Shown piece after piece: positions 15,097-23,838 of a stretch of DNA of 64,000 nt (its first letter is position 1; each line of letters opens with the position of its first letter). Source of the DNA: Brasilonema sennae CENA114 (GTDB taxonomy: Bacteria; Cyanobacteriota; Cyanobacteriia; Cyanobacteriales; Nostocaceae); contig NZ_CP030118.1 in assembly GCF_006968745.1 (NCBI RefSeq), forward strand, positions 7,280,253 to 7,344,252, written 5' to 3'. Under the pieces are notes generated by a model. The model was not told the DNA's origin. It saw only the letters and a list, made by a program, of their open reading frames with translations, and did no database searches. Made by a program: the position numbers and the translations under genes.

Positions 15097-16098
15097 CTAG
15101 CGCACGACTAACATAATCACACCCAGGGAAGTAGCGCTAATAAATATCCACAGCACTACACCCTGAAGCATCGGTTTCCAACCAACCGCTTTCAACATCC
15201 GTCGAGATAAACCCGCACCAATCAAAAATAGCGTTAGTGTCAAACCTGCTTCCGAGATGTGTGTTACTATAGGCGACCAAGAAGCAACCTGCGGGATAAA
15301 CGTCCGCGCTATCGAAGCAAGGAGAAACAAACCAATAAACCAGGGTACTTGGGGTTTATGTTGCACACTCTCCCCTGACTTTTTATTCTGATGTTGGAAT
15401 ATATAACTTGCTGCTATTGAGATAGGTATAATCCACAAAGCGCGCGAGAGTTTAACGGCTGTGGCTGTATACAGCGCACTTTGACCATAGTGTGATGCTG
15501 CACCTACCACACTAGAAATATCATGAATTGCTACACCAGCCCAGGTTCCAAACTGTGTCTGCGTTAAGTGCAGCACATGTCCTAAAGGTGGAAACACAAA
15601 CAAAGCCACGGCATTCAGAACAAAAACTGTCCCCATTGCTACCGAAATCTCGCTTTGTGCTGCGTTGATGACTGAACTGACTGCGGCAATCGCACTCCCA
15701 CCACAAATCGCAGTTCCCGCTGAAATCAAGCCAGAAGCTTTAATGGGAATCTTCAACCACTTTCCTAAGAAATAGCCAAGAATGAAAGTAGCACTGATGC
15801 TACCCACAGCAAACAAAGCACCGCTTGCCCCTGCTTTCAACACAACGGCTAGGTTCATGCCAAACCCCAGCATAATTACAGATGCTTCTAGTAAATATTT
15901 AGATGCTGGGCGGCTAATTCTGTGAAATGGATTCTCGTGAGTCAGCGCCAAGAAAATTCCTAACATCAGCGCTATTGGTGGTGAAGCCCAAGGAGTCAGA
16001 CAAAATCCAGCAGCTAGGATAAAGACAATTTTTCGATACAGGAGTTTTTGATCGCTAGTGAGTGAGGATAATTTTTTTGTGATCAGACTTCGCTTCAT
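15097..16098 (-). CDS. YeiH-type putative sulfate exporter
   Basis: A membrane protein with about 10-11 hydrophobic segments belonging to the YeiH/UPF0324 family. Conserved stretches include LLEASVIMLGFGMNL, SAGTAICGGSAIAA and GVAIHDISSVVGAA. Homologues are annotated as putative sulfate or sulfonate-related exporters on limited evidence. The start MKRSLITKK at 16098 has GAGG at a good distance; an ATG at 16155 would add 19 residues. In other bacteria yeiH sits beside a LysR gene; here a LysR gene of similar type lies 3 kb away. Confidence 0.85.
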   Translation of the reverse strand: MKRSLITKKLSSLTSDQKLLYRKIVFILAAGFCLTPWASPPIALMLGIFLALTHENPFHRISRPASKYLLEASVIMLGFGMNLAVVLKAGASGALFAVGSISATFILGYFLGKWLKIPIKASGLISAGTAICGGSAIAAVSSVINAAQSEISVAMGTVFVLNAVALFVFPPLGHVLHLTQTQFGTWAGVAIHDISSVVGAASHYGQSALYTATAVKLSRALWIIPISIAASYIFQHQNKKSGESVQHKPQVPWFIGLFLLASIARTFIPQVASWSPIVTHISEAGLTLTLFLIGAGLSRRMLKAVGWKPMLQGVVLWIFISATSLGVIMLVVR

Positions 16099-16155
16099 TT
16101 CAACCTCGTACTGAAGGGTTGATCTCACTTTAGGCATTTCAATTAATAGAAGCAA

Positions 16156-16420
16156 ACGTTCTTTACTATTTAAACAATAGGTTTAAACTATTATTTACAG
16201 ATTGGAAAATGACTACAAGCGCAAGCATCAAGAGGTTTTGTTCTTTAGCAAAGAAGCATAATCCAATATCTTGACAAGTTAGTCGAGATTTTGGTATTAC
16301 AAAAACAGTGGTGATGAAACTCGCCTTCTGGAATAACCAGAGAACCGCCCTCATGGCTGATAGTTTCTAGTTCGACGCTACGTAAGCCTTCTCTAAAAAG
16401 ATAGGTCACTAGAGCTAAGA
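16156..16420. other. Intergenic region
   Basis: AT-rich. TTTAAAC motifs (about 16167-16187) lie upstream of the yeiH gene and may be part of its promoter. Nothing else recognised. Confidence 0.4.
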
Positions 16421-16816
16421 ATGATCAGCCAAGATGAGGTAAATGAAATGGGCGGGCTTTTTTTTAGAGTTATCAAAACTAACACAATAACTCCTAGGCA
16501 TCGATTTTTAGAAACGCCAGAAGCAGATTTCAATCAGAATTCTGAAGCACTTCTAATAATTAAAGTGCTTAAAAACTGCTATTTGAATGGCACCAAATTA
16601 GTTATTGACTCAGTTGAGTCTAGCAAAAGTGTACTGAATGACTTTCAAACGCAACTAAAAAAATCTTTAAATATTGTAAAAACAAAACTAGCAGAATTTA
16701 AGAAGAGTCAGTCATACCAATGTTGGATTTTGCGAAAAGTTGAGTCAGTGGTTTGTAAACAGAAGTTGGCGGCAAGATATTGTTTGGGCGAAACTTTCGG
16801 GGGGTTACCACCATGA
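16421..16816 (+). CDS. Hypothetical protein
   Basis: A 131-residue frame starting MISQDEVNEMGGLFFRVIK, with a Lys-rich, probably helical centre (FQTQLKKSLNIVKTKLAEFK). No family recognised. It sits in a stretch that also holds a gene remnant, so it may be a decayed or spurious frame. No strong ribosome binding site is visible. Confidence 0.35.
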   Translation: MISQDEVNEMGGLFFRVIKTNTITPRHRFLETPEADFNQNSEALLIIKVLKNCYLNGTKLVIDSVESSKSVLNDFQTQLKKSLNIVKTKLAEFKKSQSYQCWILRKVESVVCKQKLAARYCLGETFGGLPP

Positions 16817-16839
16817 AAAGGTGTAACCTTCAGCTTTGA

Positions 16840-17028
16840 TATAAGTTCAATTCTGTGTTCTCAAATGTTAAAACCACCACTGGAGAGCAAGGAACAGAAA
16901 CAGTCAAGGCTTTAGTTACATTCAGCAATGCCAAGACTAAAATCCCTGTTGAATATACTTTGCTCTACAAACCCGTTTCTGGTAATTTAAAAATTGCTGA
17001 AGAAACCTGGAAAATTGTTAAGCCATAA
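16840..17028 (+). pseudogene. C-terminal remnant of an unknown protein
   Basis: An open frame without start codon, ~62 residues, reading KTTTGEQGTETVKALVTF and ending LKIAEETWKIVKP followed by TAA. The alternating strand pattern and the WKI ending look like the last strands of a small secreted or SnoaL/NTF2-like domain. The N-terminal part is missing, with an in-frame TGA at 16837. Parent family not identified. Confidence 0.5.
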
Positions 17029-17044
17029 AGCAACACTAAAAAAT

Positions 17045-17398
17045 ATGTCTTTCAATCTACCTTTTTTATTTTTATTATCAATTGGCATCCCAGTAGCGTC
17101 GATGATAATGCCACATCACACTCTTGCAAATCAGGCTTACGATCAAGCGATGTCCTCTATGCATACACAAATGCAGCATGTGCAGATGAATGGCAATCCT
17201 GATGCTGATTTTGCAGCCATGATGATTCCGCATCACCAAGGAGCCATTGAGATGGCAAAGGTTGAGTTGCAGTACGGGACAGATCCCCGTCTGCGACGAC
17301 TAGCGCAAGAGATTATTGTCACTCAACAGTCAGAAATTGAACTGATGCAGCTATCGCTCAAGCATCCACAATCACCCATGCCTTCATCGTCAAAATAA
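17045..17398 (+). CDS. DUF305 family exported protein
   Basis: About 117 residues from MSFNLPFLFLLSIGIPVASM, a signal peptide; the longer frame from 16994 overlaps the preceding remnant and is less likely. The mature part has the DUF305 core DADFAAMMIPHHQGAIEMAK, a ferritin-like helical fold with a conserved MxxHH metal-site motif. Family members occur in copper-rich contexts and near multicopper or cupredoxin proteins. It is 16 bases before the beta-propeller gene and probably shares its operon. Confidence 0.85.
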   Translation: MSFNLPFLFLLSIGIPVASMIMPHHTLANQAYDQAMSSMHTQMQHVQMNGNPDADFAAMMIPHHQGAIEMAKVELQYGTDPRLRRLAQEIIVTQQSEIELMQLSLKHPQSPMPSSSK

Positions 17399-17414
17399 GT
17401 TTGAAAATATCTCT

Positions 17415-18893
17415 ATGAAAAATCGAGCGATAATCGCCACAATCACATTTGCCATTTTACTAGGTTTAACACTGTCTGCCTTTGGTGGGCAAGTTCCTTA
17501 TGCAGCATCTACACCGGATATTTCCATTACTTCGCGTGACCGGGTTTACACGGCTGACCAAACCTCGAATACAATTTCTGTACACAATCCCCAAACCAAT
17601 AAACTATTGGGTGTGATTCGTCTGGGTAAAACAGCGCCAGAGAATTTGAGTCCCTTGTATACTGGTCAACTACTAGTGCATGGTATGGGTTTTTCGCCCG
17701 ACAATCGCACCTTGGCGGTGGTTTCAGTCGGTTCCAACTCGGTAGCTTTTATTGATACCCAGACAAATAAAGTTAAGCACGTCACTTATGTTGGGCGATC
17801 GCCTCACGAAGCCTTCTTTACACCCGATGGTAGTGAAGTTTGGGTGACAATACGTGGAGAAGACTATGTTTCTGTGTTAGATAGTCAAACGTATCAAGAG
17901 AAACAACGCATCACTGTTGACAATGGACCTGGGATGACAATTTTTCGTCCCGATGGTAAGTATGGATTTGTCTGCTCTAGTTTCACACCCCAGACAAGCG
18001 TTATTGATGTCAAGTCCCATCAGGTGGTAGCAACAGTTAAACAAGCCTCTCCCTTCTGCCCAAATATTGCTGCAACTCCGGACAACAAGCAAGTTTGGCT
18101 GACGCTGAAAGACACGGGTAAAGTTCAAGTATTTAATGCAGAAGCCCCCTTTAATGTCACTGCTACCTTGGATACCGGACCGATTACAAACCATGTCAAT
18201 ATCGTCAGAAATCAGAAAGGTCAATTTGCCTACGTTACAGTTGGTGGTGAAAATGTTGTCAAAGTCTATACAACAACGAATACTCCAAAATTGGTAGCAA
18301 CTATTCCAACGGGCGAGTTACCCCACGGTCTTTGGTCTTCTGGTGATGGTTCCCGTATCTACGTAGCATTAGAAAATGGCACTGGAGTCACCGCAATTGA
18401 TACTTTGAAAAATCAAGTGATGGTGACGATTCCTGGTGGTCAATCCTCGCAAGCGATCGTTTATGTTCCCAATGCAGTTCCTACTGGAGATGGATTGGCA
18501 AATCTAGAGCCTTTGGGCAACTCTGGTTTAGTGGCTCATTTAGTGATGGGTGCCCCAGGATCGTCAGCGAAAAAACCCGCGACCACTGTAACAGTTAACA
18601 ACCAGGGCATAATTGATTTACTAGAAGCAGCAGTGACTGGACTGCAACCTAAAAGTATGTATCAATTGGCGTTAGCGGAGCGTCCTAGCAAACCTTATGG
18701 TAAATTACAACCCCTAGCAAAGTTCCAAACTAACCCTTCTGGTGCGGCAATTGTCACGACATTGGGACCGATTAGGCAGGTTGTAGAAGGTAATGCAGGC
18801 GGACAATCTCGTCGGTATTTGGTAATTGTACCGTTGAAAGATGATGTTGCAGGAATGCCCGTGCAGATTCAGCTACAGCCAATGTCGAAGTAA
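17415..18893 (+). CDS. YncE-like beta-propeller exported protein
   Basis: A 492-residue protein with an N-terminal signal peptide (ATITFAILLGLTLSAFGG). Residues ~45-350 carry repeated YVTN-type blades, for example RVYTADQTSNTISVHNPQTN, GSNSVAFIDTQTNKV, GEDYVSVLDSQTYQ and GGENVVKVYTTTN. The C-terminal ~130 residues form another beta-rich domain (PATTVTVNNQGIIDLLEAA). YncE-like propellers are periplasmic with poorly known ligands. The pairing with a DUF305 protein suggests a shared envelope, perhaps metal-related role; this is inference. Confidence 0.85.
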   Translation: MKNRAIIATITFAILLGLTLSAFGGQVPYAASTPDISITSRDRVYTADQTSNTISVHNPQTNKLLGVIRLGKTAPENLSPLYTGQLLVHGMGFSPDNRTLAVVSVGSNSVAFIDTQTNKVKHVTYVGRSPHEAFFTPDGSEVWVTIRGEDYVSVLDSQTYQEKQRITVDNGPGMTIFRPDGKYGFVCSSFTPQTSVIDVKSHQVVATVKQASPFCPNIAATPDNKQVWLTLKDTGKVQVFNAEAPFNVTATLDTGPITNHVNIVRNQKGQFAYVTVGGENVVKVYTTTNTPKLVATIPTGELPHGLWSSGDGSRIYVALENGTGVTAIDTLKNQVMVTIPGGQSSQAIVYVPNAVPTGDGLANLEPLGNSGLVAHLVMGAPGSSAKKPATTVTVNNQGIIDLLEAAVTGLQPKSMYQLALAERPSKPYGKLQPLAKFQTNPSGAAIVTTLGPIRQVVEGNAGGQSRRYLVIVPLKDDVAGMPVQIQLQPMSK

Positions 18894-18912
18894 AAGGAGC
18901 TATTCCACAGAT

Positions 18913-19842
18913 TTACCCCGATACTAGCAATTGCTCGAACACTTGGCAGATACGGGTTTGAAAGCGTTCTCGATGCTTTAATAAAAAGAAGGGACGTGAG
19001 AGTGAATTTGCATCAGTAGTGTCTTTTGCCAAACCTGTAACCTTAATACAACGGAGCATATCAAGACGCAGTTCTTTGGTGATTATGAGGTTGGAAATCG
19101 CCGCAGCCCCTACCCCACTCTCAACGGCTGCTTTGACCATATCACCGCTTTTCATTGACAAAATGACATTTAACTGTATTAGTTCAATACCCCACTGTTT
19201 TAGCACTTGCTCAAACTGCTGACGAGTTCCTGACCCTTTCTCGCGCATCACCCAACCAGTGTTTGTTAGTTCTGTTACCTTAACTGTACTCCGCTCAAAC
19301 CAAGGATGAGATTGACCGATAACGATTTGCAGACAATCTCCGCCCACAATTGTTTGCTGTAAAGAAGTTAAAATTGATGGCTCAACTTCGCCTTCTACCA
19401 AGCTAAGGTCAAACAATCCTGTAACCGTCCCTTCACTAATTTCAGTAGTGTTACCTAACGTACAGTCAACAGTGATGCCAGGATACTGTTGCTTAAATAA
19501 GCTGATGAAGCGGGGAAGCCAGTAATTACCTATTGTTTGACTTGCGCCTAATTTGAGTTCACCTCTTTGCAAATCGTTTAATTCGCGCAGTCCCCGTTCA
19601 GTCAACTCAACAGAGTCTAAAATTTTTTGTGCTTCTGCTTGCAGCATCCTCCCAGCAAGAGTTAGTTCAATCCGACGACCAATCCTATTAAATAATTTGA
19701 CTCCATACTGTTCTTCAAGGCTTTGAATTGCAGCACTCACAGAAGGCTGGGTGATGTAAAGCGCCTCGGCGGCGCGAGTAAAATGCATATGTTGCGCCAC
19801 CGCCAAAAATATCTGTAATTGGTCAAGGGTCATCCTTGCCAT
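18913..19842 (-). CDS. LysR family transcriptional regulator
   Basis: A 309-residue LysR protein. The N-terminal helix-turn-helix reads FTRAAEALYITQPSVSAAIQ (~23-42), followed by the linker helix and a type-2 periplasmic-binding-like effector domain (~93-300; GELKLGASQTIGNYWLPRFI). The sequence is of the CbbR/CysB-neighbour type often found beside yeiH transporters. MTLDQLQ, three residues in, is an alternative start. A T-N11-A dyad at 19867-19893 lies 25 bases upstream and suggests autoregulation. It is convergent with the beta-propeller gene. Confidence 0.9.
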   Translation of the reverse strand: MARMTLDQLQIFLAVAQHMHFTRAAEALYITQPSVSAAIQSLEEQYGVKLFNRIGRRIELTLAGRMLQAEAQKILDSVELTERGLRELNDLQRGELKLGASQTIGNYWLPRFISLFKQQYPGITVDCTLGNTTEISEGTVTGLFDLSLVEGEVEPSILTSLQQTIVGGDCLQIVIGQSHPWFERSTVKVTELTNTGWVMREKGSGTRQQFEQVLKQWGIELIQLNVILSMKSGDMVKAAVESGVGAAAISNLIITKELRLDMLRCIKVTGLAKDTTDANSLSRPFFLLKHRERFQTRICQVFEQLLVSG

Positions 19843-19866
19843 TGTAAAAGCGTTATATTTTTTGAG

Positions 19867-19893
19867 TGATAAATGCCCTTTTAATATTTATCA
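19867..19893. promoter_or_regulatory. LysR-type operator (T-N11-A)
   Basis: TGATAAAT (19867-19874) and ATTTATCA (19886-19893) are perfect 8-bp inverted arms separated by 11 bases, the classic LysR spacing, just upstream of the LysR start. Confidence 0.65.
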
Positions 19894-20015
19894 TAGTTAC
19901 CACTATCGTTATTGCAATTCTTGTGAATCATCTTGATATTCTTACGGAACTATGTAAAAGCTAGAATCAAGCTATATCGTATTTTTGAGTAGATAGTTTT
20001 TATTCATTCCTTGAT

Positions 20016-20304
20016 ATGGCAGGACACAGTAAACGGGCAAATATTAAACGCCAAAAAGCGGTCGTGGATACAAAAAAAGGTAAGACTTTTGCAGTGGTCG
20101 CGTGCTATTATTGTGACGGCGAGAAATGGGGTTCGGGATCCAGCGGGAAATTTTCAACTGCGTACCGCAATAGAAAAAGCAAAAGCGGCGGGTTTACCTA
20201 ATGAGAATATTGAAAGAGCGATCGCCAAAGGTGCAGGTACACTCTCAGGCGGTGCTTCTAGTTTAGAGGCAGTTCGCTACGAAGGTTACGGTAACTTTGG
20301 GTAA
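20016..20304 (+). pseudogene. yebC: Truncated, frameshifted yebC duplicate
   Basis: Starts MAGHSKRANIKRQKAVVDTK like the intact copy at 6633. Near 20092 two bases are missing relative to it (CTTTTGCAGTGG for CTTTTACCCAGTGG), shifting the frame. The homology continues in another frame (NFQLRTAIEKAKAAGLPNEN) and stops after YEGYG, at about residue 95 of 251. About 60 bases of leader are duplicated too. No functional product is expected. Confidence 0.92.
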
Positions 20305-20373
20305 AAGAATTTTCTGACAATCTCCTCATTTTTCTGTCTTAGGTTTCGCCATAGTTGGTGAAAGTCTTTACAA

Positions 20374-20685
20374 CTACTCGATTAACCACTCCGCAGCGCG
20401 TTCACCTAAATCTAACGCAATGCTCACAGCTTTACCAAGTCGTGGACGTTCTCGTGTTTCTCTAATATATGTTCTTACCTGTGCTTCACCACCTAAACCA
20501 TTGAGATAGTTGGCGATGCTATCGAGATGCTCTTGATACTCTACCTCATTTAATGGGAAAGACACTTGCTCTAAATATTTCCACATAACTTGTAAGAATA
20601 TTTTACCCTGTGTCCGACGCAACTGGACATCATAAGAGCGTCCCCACTTATCAAGCAACAGTTGGCGTAATTCCTGTCCCGTCAT
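20374..20685 (-). CDS. DUF3067 family protein
   Basis: About 103 residues from MTGQELRQLLLDKWGRSYDV; four more if an upstream ATG is used. It matches the DUF3067 family of cyanobacteria and plastids (VQLRRTQGKIFLQVMWKYLE, NGLGGEAQVRTYI). It is divergent from petC, a common arrangement in cyanobacteria. A plant relative has been linked to cytochrome b6f biogenesis, which would fit this neighbourhood; I recall this only in general terms. No membrane segment. Confidence 0.8.
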   Translation of the reverse strand: MTGQELRQLLLDKWGRSYDVQLRRTQGKIFLQVMWKYLEQVSFPLNEVEYQEHLDSIANYLNGLGGEAQVRTYIRETRERPRLGKAVSIALDLGERAAEWLIE

Positions 20686-20911
20686 ATATTTTCTCAAATA
20701 TTTTTACATTTAGTTATGATGTTAAGTTCCATGACTCAAGTATGATAGGACTATAAAGAAATGTAATCCTACTAAGAAAGATGCTGGAAAGATTTTTGCA
20801 CAAAGCATCCTAGCATCATTGTGGGCATTATCCTTTTCAGTCAGACAAGAGTTTCTTAATGAAAAACTCAAGTCATATTTGTTAACAAAATACACAAAGA
20901 ACGCGTAGGTT

Positions 20912-21451
20912 ATGGCTCAATTTTCTGAATCAATGGACGTGCCCGATATGGGGCGTCGTCAATTCATGAATCTTCTGACATTTGGAACTGTAACCGGAGT
21001 GGCTCTGGGAGCATTGTATCCCGTTGTCAGCTATTTTATTCCTCCATCAAGCGGTGGGGCTGGAGGTGGTACAACGGCAAAAAACGAGCTGGGTAACGAT
21101 GTCAGTGTTAGCAACTTTTTGGAAAGTCATAATGTAGGCGATCGCGTTCTGGTTCAAGGACTTAAGGGAGACCCTACTTATATTGTTGTAGATAGCAAAG
21201 AGGCGATTACTGATTACGGAATTAACGCCGTTTGCACGCACTTAGGTTGTGTTGTTCCTTGGAACGCAGCAGAGAACAAGTTTAAGTGTCCCTGTCATGG
21301 TTCACAGTACGACTCTACTGGTAAAGTAGTTCGAGGTCCAGCACCGCTATCTTTAGCTTTGAGTCATGCAAAAACCGAAGAAGACAAAATCATCCTGACT
21401 CAATGGACGGAAACTGACTTCCGTACAGGCGAAGAACCTTGGTGGGGTTAA
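20912..21451 (+). CDS. petC: Cytochrome b6f Rieske iron-sulfur protein
   Basis: A 179-residue Rieske protein. The N-terminal transmembrane anchor (LLTFGTVTGVALGALYPVVS) follows a GRRQFM twin-Arg motif, and a Gly-rich hinge (SSGGAGGGTT) precedes the soluble domain. The 2Fe-2S ligands lie in CTHLGC and CPCHGSQY. It carries electrons from plastoquinol to cytochrome f in thylakoid membranes. petA follows 333 bases downstream, the usual cyanobacterial petCA order. Confidence 0.98.
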   Translation: MAQFSESMDVPDMGRRQFMNLLTFGTVTGVALGALYPVVSYFIPPSSGGAGGGTTAKNELGNDVSVSNFLESHNVGDRVLVQGLKGDPTYIVVDSKEAITDYGINAVCTHLGCVVPWNAAENKFKCPCHGSQYDSTGKVVRGPAPLSLALSHAKTEEDKIILTQWTETDFRTGEEPWWG

Positions 21452-21784
21452 CAGTTATCAGTTATCAGTTATCAGTTATCAGCTCATCTTGGCTTGATAA
21501 TTCTTCACTGTTTACTGAAAAGGCTGTTCACTGATGAAATCAGTGCATAGTCTATAGTTTGGAGTCGAAATTTGACTCTTGACTAATGACTAATGACTCT
21601 TGACCCTTCGGGTATCTCCTGAGCCCTTCGGGCACGGCTTGAGGCCGAACGGAGACGCTTCGCGTTCGCCCTTGGCGTGCGCTTTGCGCTTACGCACTCA
21701 CCTAGGTCGGGAAACCCTCCTGCGCCGTGCTGGCTCACTAATGACTAATATCAGAGAATCGTTGTCCTAGTTGTCCTTATAGAG
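21452..21784. repeat. Repeats between petC and petA
   Basis: No gene. AGTTATC heptads (21452-21482), GACTAAT and CTTGACT words, a CCCTTCGGG doublet, and a GGTCGGGAAACCCTCCTGCG copy of the dispersed family at 21705-21736. The repeats lie within what is usually one transcription unit. Confidence 0.65.
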
Positions 21785-22786
21785 ATGAGAAATGTTTGTC
21801 AAACAGCGAGTTTAACTCGCAGTGCTGGAACAATTATCAAAACCTTGCTCGTAGCGATCGCCACAGTGACATTTTTCTTCACCAGTGATCTAGTTCTACC
21901 TCAAGCAGCTTCAGCATATCCCTTTTGGGCACAAGAAACCTACCCCGAAAGCCCTCGCCAAGCGACAGGGCTGATTGTGTGCGCCAACTGTCACCTAGCA
22001 GCAAAGAAGACCGAAGTTGAAATCCCCCAGTCTGTTCTGCCTGACACGGTATTTAAAGCCGTGGTAAAAATTCCCTACGATACAAGCGTACAGCAGGTGG
22101 GTGCCGATGGTTCTAAAGCTGGCTTAAATGTCGGTGCTGTGCTGATGCTACCAGAAGGCTTCAAGATTGCTCCTGAAGAACGCATTCCCGAGGAGTGGAA
22201 GGAAGAAATCGAGGGTTTATTCTACCAACCCTACACCGAAGACAAAGAAAACGTTGTCATCATTGGACCGTTACCTGGTGAACAATATCAGGAAATCGTC
22301 TTCCCAGTGCTTTCTCCTAACCCTGCAACTGACAAGAACATTAACTTTGGTAAGTACGCTGTTCACGTAGGTGGTAACCGTGGACGCGGACAAGTTTACC
22401 CCACTGGCCAAAAGAGCAACAACACCGTATACACCGCTTCTGCTGCTGGTACAATTAGCAAGATTGCCAAAACAGAAGATGAAGATGGTAACGTCAAGTA
22501 CGAACTCAGCATCCAACCTGAATCTGGGGACGTAGTAGTTGACACCATACCCGTTGGACCAGAATTGATTGTCTCTGAAGGACAAGTGGTCAAAAAAGAT
22601 GAACCTTTGACCAATAATCCAAACGTTGGTGGATTTGGTCAAGATGATGGGGAAATTGTGTTACAAGATGCTAGCAGAGTTCAATGGATGATTGCATTTG
22701 TCGCACTTGTTATGTTGGCTCAAGTTATGCTTGTCCTCAAGAAGAAGCAGGTTGAAAAAGTTCAAGCTGCAGAAATGAATTTCTAA
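21785..22786 (+). CDS. petA: Cytochrome f
   Basis: A 333-residue cytochrome f precursor. The signal peptide ends before YPFWAQETYPESPRQATG; the Tyr amino group of the mature protein is an axial heme ligand. CANCH is the covalent heme site. A single C-terminal membrane anchor (MIAFVALVMLAQVMLVL) is followed by a short stromal-side tail. It transfers electrons from PetC to plastocyanin or cytochrome c6 in the thylakoid lumen. A terminator follows at 22813. Confidence 0.98.
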   Translation: MRNVCQTASLTRSAGTIIKTLLVAIATVTFFFTSDLVLPQAASAYPFWAQETYPESPRQATGLIVCANCHLAAKKTEVEIPQSVLPDTVFKAVVKIPYDTSVQQVGADGSKAGLNVGAVLMLPEGFKIAPEERIPEEWKEEIEGLFYQPYTEDKENVVIIGPLPGEQYQEIVFPVLSPNPATDKNINFGKYAVHVGGNRGRGQVYPTGQKSNNTVYTASAAGTISKIAKTEDEDGNVKYELSIQPESGDVVVDTIPVGPELIVSEGQVVKKDEPLTNNPNVGGFGQDDGEIVLQDASRVQWMIAFVALVMLAQVMLVLKKKQVEKVQAAEMNF

Positions 22787-22812
22787 ATTCAGAGCCAAAT
22801 TATCAGTCATAG

Positions 22813-22837
22813 GACAGGTGTTTGACCTGTCTTTTTT
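22813..22837 (+). terminator. petA terminator
   Basis: GACAGGT (22813-22819) and ACCTGTC (22825-22831) form a perfect 7-bp stem with a 5-base loop, followed by six T residues. Confidence 0.85.
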
Positions 22838-22845
22838 ATGTTTGT

Positions 22846-22873
22846 TTGACTTGATTATAAGAAATGTTATAAT
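22846..22873 (+). promoter_or_regulatory. Sigma70-type promoter of the prlF/yhaV-like operon
   Basis: TTGACT (22846-22851) and TATAAT (22868-22873) are separated by 16 bases, close to consensus, 35 bases before the antitoxin ATG. AAAGGAG stands before that ATG. Confidence 0.65.
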
Positions 22874-22907
22874 AAGATGAATTGCCTTTATAAAGGAGCA
22901 TACTTAA

Positions 22908-23231
22908 ATGACCGACAAGACCTATCCTATAGCTTCTGCTAAGATAGGCACGCAAGATGGTTTTCGCTTACCTCGTGCTTTTTCTAAAGACCATCCTCAT
23001 TTAGTTAATACTTCAGGTTATGTGCAAGTCTTGTCTAAAAATACCTTTTTAGTGCAATTAGACACTGATGAAGTTGAGGAGGTAGATGAAACAGAATCTA
23101 TTATGATGAGTCTGTTCCTCGACTTTTTGATGAAAGATGCTATTACAAATCCTGAGCAACTCGTTGCTTATACGAAAGAAATGAGCGACGAAATGGATGA
23201 GCTACTTTGTGATGTTGTTTTGGATGCATGA
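22908..23231 (+). CDS. Putative PrlF-type antitoxin
   Basis: A 107-residue acidic protein. The N-terminal part (KIGTQDGFRLPRAFSKDHP ... VLSKNTFLVQL) resembles a PrlF/AbrB-like DNA-binding fold. The acidic helical C-terminus (EMSDEMDELL) probably neutralises the toxin. The main evidence is position: it overlaps the YhaV-like toxin gene by 4 bases. AAAGGAG precedes the start at a good distance. Sequence similarity to classic PrlF is weak, so the family call is less certain than the pairing. Confidence 0.75.
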   Translation: MTDKTYPIASAKIGTQDGFRLPRAFSKDHPHLVNTSGYVQVLSKNTFLVQLDTDEVEEVDETESIMMSLFLDFLMKDAITNPEQLVAYTKEMSDEMDELLCDVVLDA

Positions 23232-23710
23232 ACTCATTCACATCTGATGGATGGAGAATATTTTTCTACCCATTGTTTGATAAGCAATGGGTACAATTGT
23301 CTCATCGGGTTCGTACTTTAAAAACTGAGTTATCTAAACAAGAGTTTATGACTCATGCAGATGTAAAGCTACTAAAGGGCTTGAATATTGGTATTAAAGA
23401 AAAAATCACTCAAGACCCTTTTGCATCTCATTTTATATTACACAAGCCTTTACACAAGTATGGTCGTCTGAAGAAAATGGGGCTACCTGCCCGATATAGA
23501 TTATTTTTTAGGGCATTTAAAGAACAAAAAATTATTATCATTATTTGGTTAGGATTCCCGCGTAAAGAAGGGGATAAAAACGATTGTTATCAGGTTTTTG
23601 CAAAAAAAGTTACTAATATTGACTTTCCTGAAAATGTAGATGAACTGCTTGCTGAATGTGAGGTAACAGATTTTCAGGAAGAAAAGAAAGATTCAGTGAA
23701 AACTAAATGA
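23228..23710 (+). CDS. yhaV: YhaV-family ribonuclease toxin
   Basis: A 160-residue protein with YhaV motifs: DGWRIFFYPLFDKQW at the start, LPARYRLFFRAFKEQKIIII in the centre and CYQVFAKKV near the end. YhaV is a ribosome-dependent mRNA interferase of the RelE-like fold; PrlF is its antitoxin. The basic centre and length fit. Translation is probably coupled to the antitoxin through the ATGA overlap. The Lys/Asp-rich tail (EEKKDSVKTK) is an extension beyond the domain. Confidence 0.85.
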   Translation: MNSFTSDGWRIFFYPLFDKQWVQLSHRVRTLKTELSKQEFMTHADVKLLKGLNIGIKEKITQDPFASHFILHKPLHKYGRLKKMGLPARYRLFFRAFKEQKIIIIIWLGFPRKEGDKNDCYQVFAKKVTNIDFPENVDELLAECEVTDFQEEKKDSVKTK

Positions 23711-23789
23711 TTAGGAAAGATGCTGCACAATAAAAAGCACAACGCTTAGACGATGTGGACAATGGAAAAGAAATTTTGGCTTTGCACCA

Positions 23790-23813
23790 GCAGGTGAGGA
23801 TGCTCTCACCTGC
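23790..23813. terminator. Hairpin between convergent genes
   Basis: GCAGGTGAG (23790-23798) pairs with CTCACCTGC (23805-23813) around GATGCT. No T tract follows on either side. It lies between the toxin operon and the GH57 gene and may serve both as a weak terminator. Confidence 0.5.
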
Positions 23814-23838
23814 CTAACCTATGATTTCCGTTTCGCTA

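Noticed and set aside
22396..22642. Minus-strand frames within petA
   Set aside because: Antisense shadows of cytochrome f.
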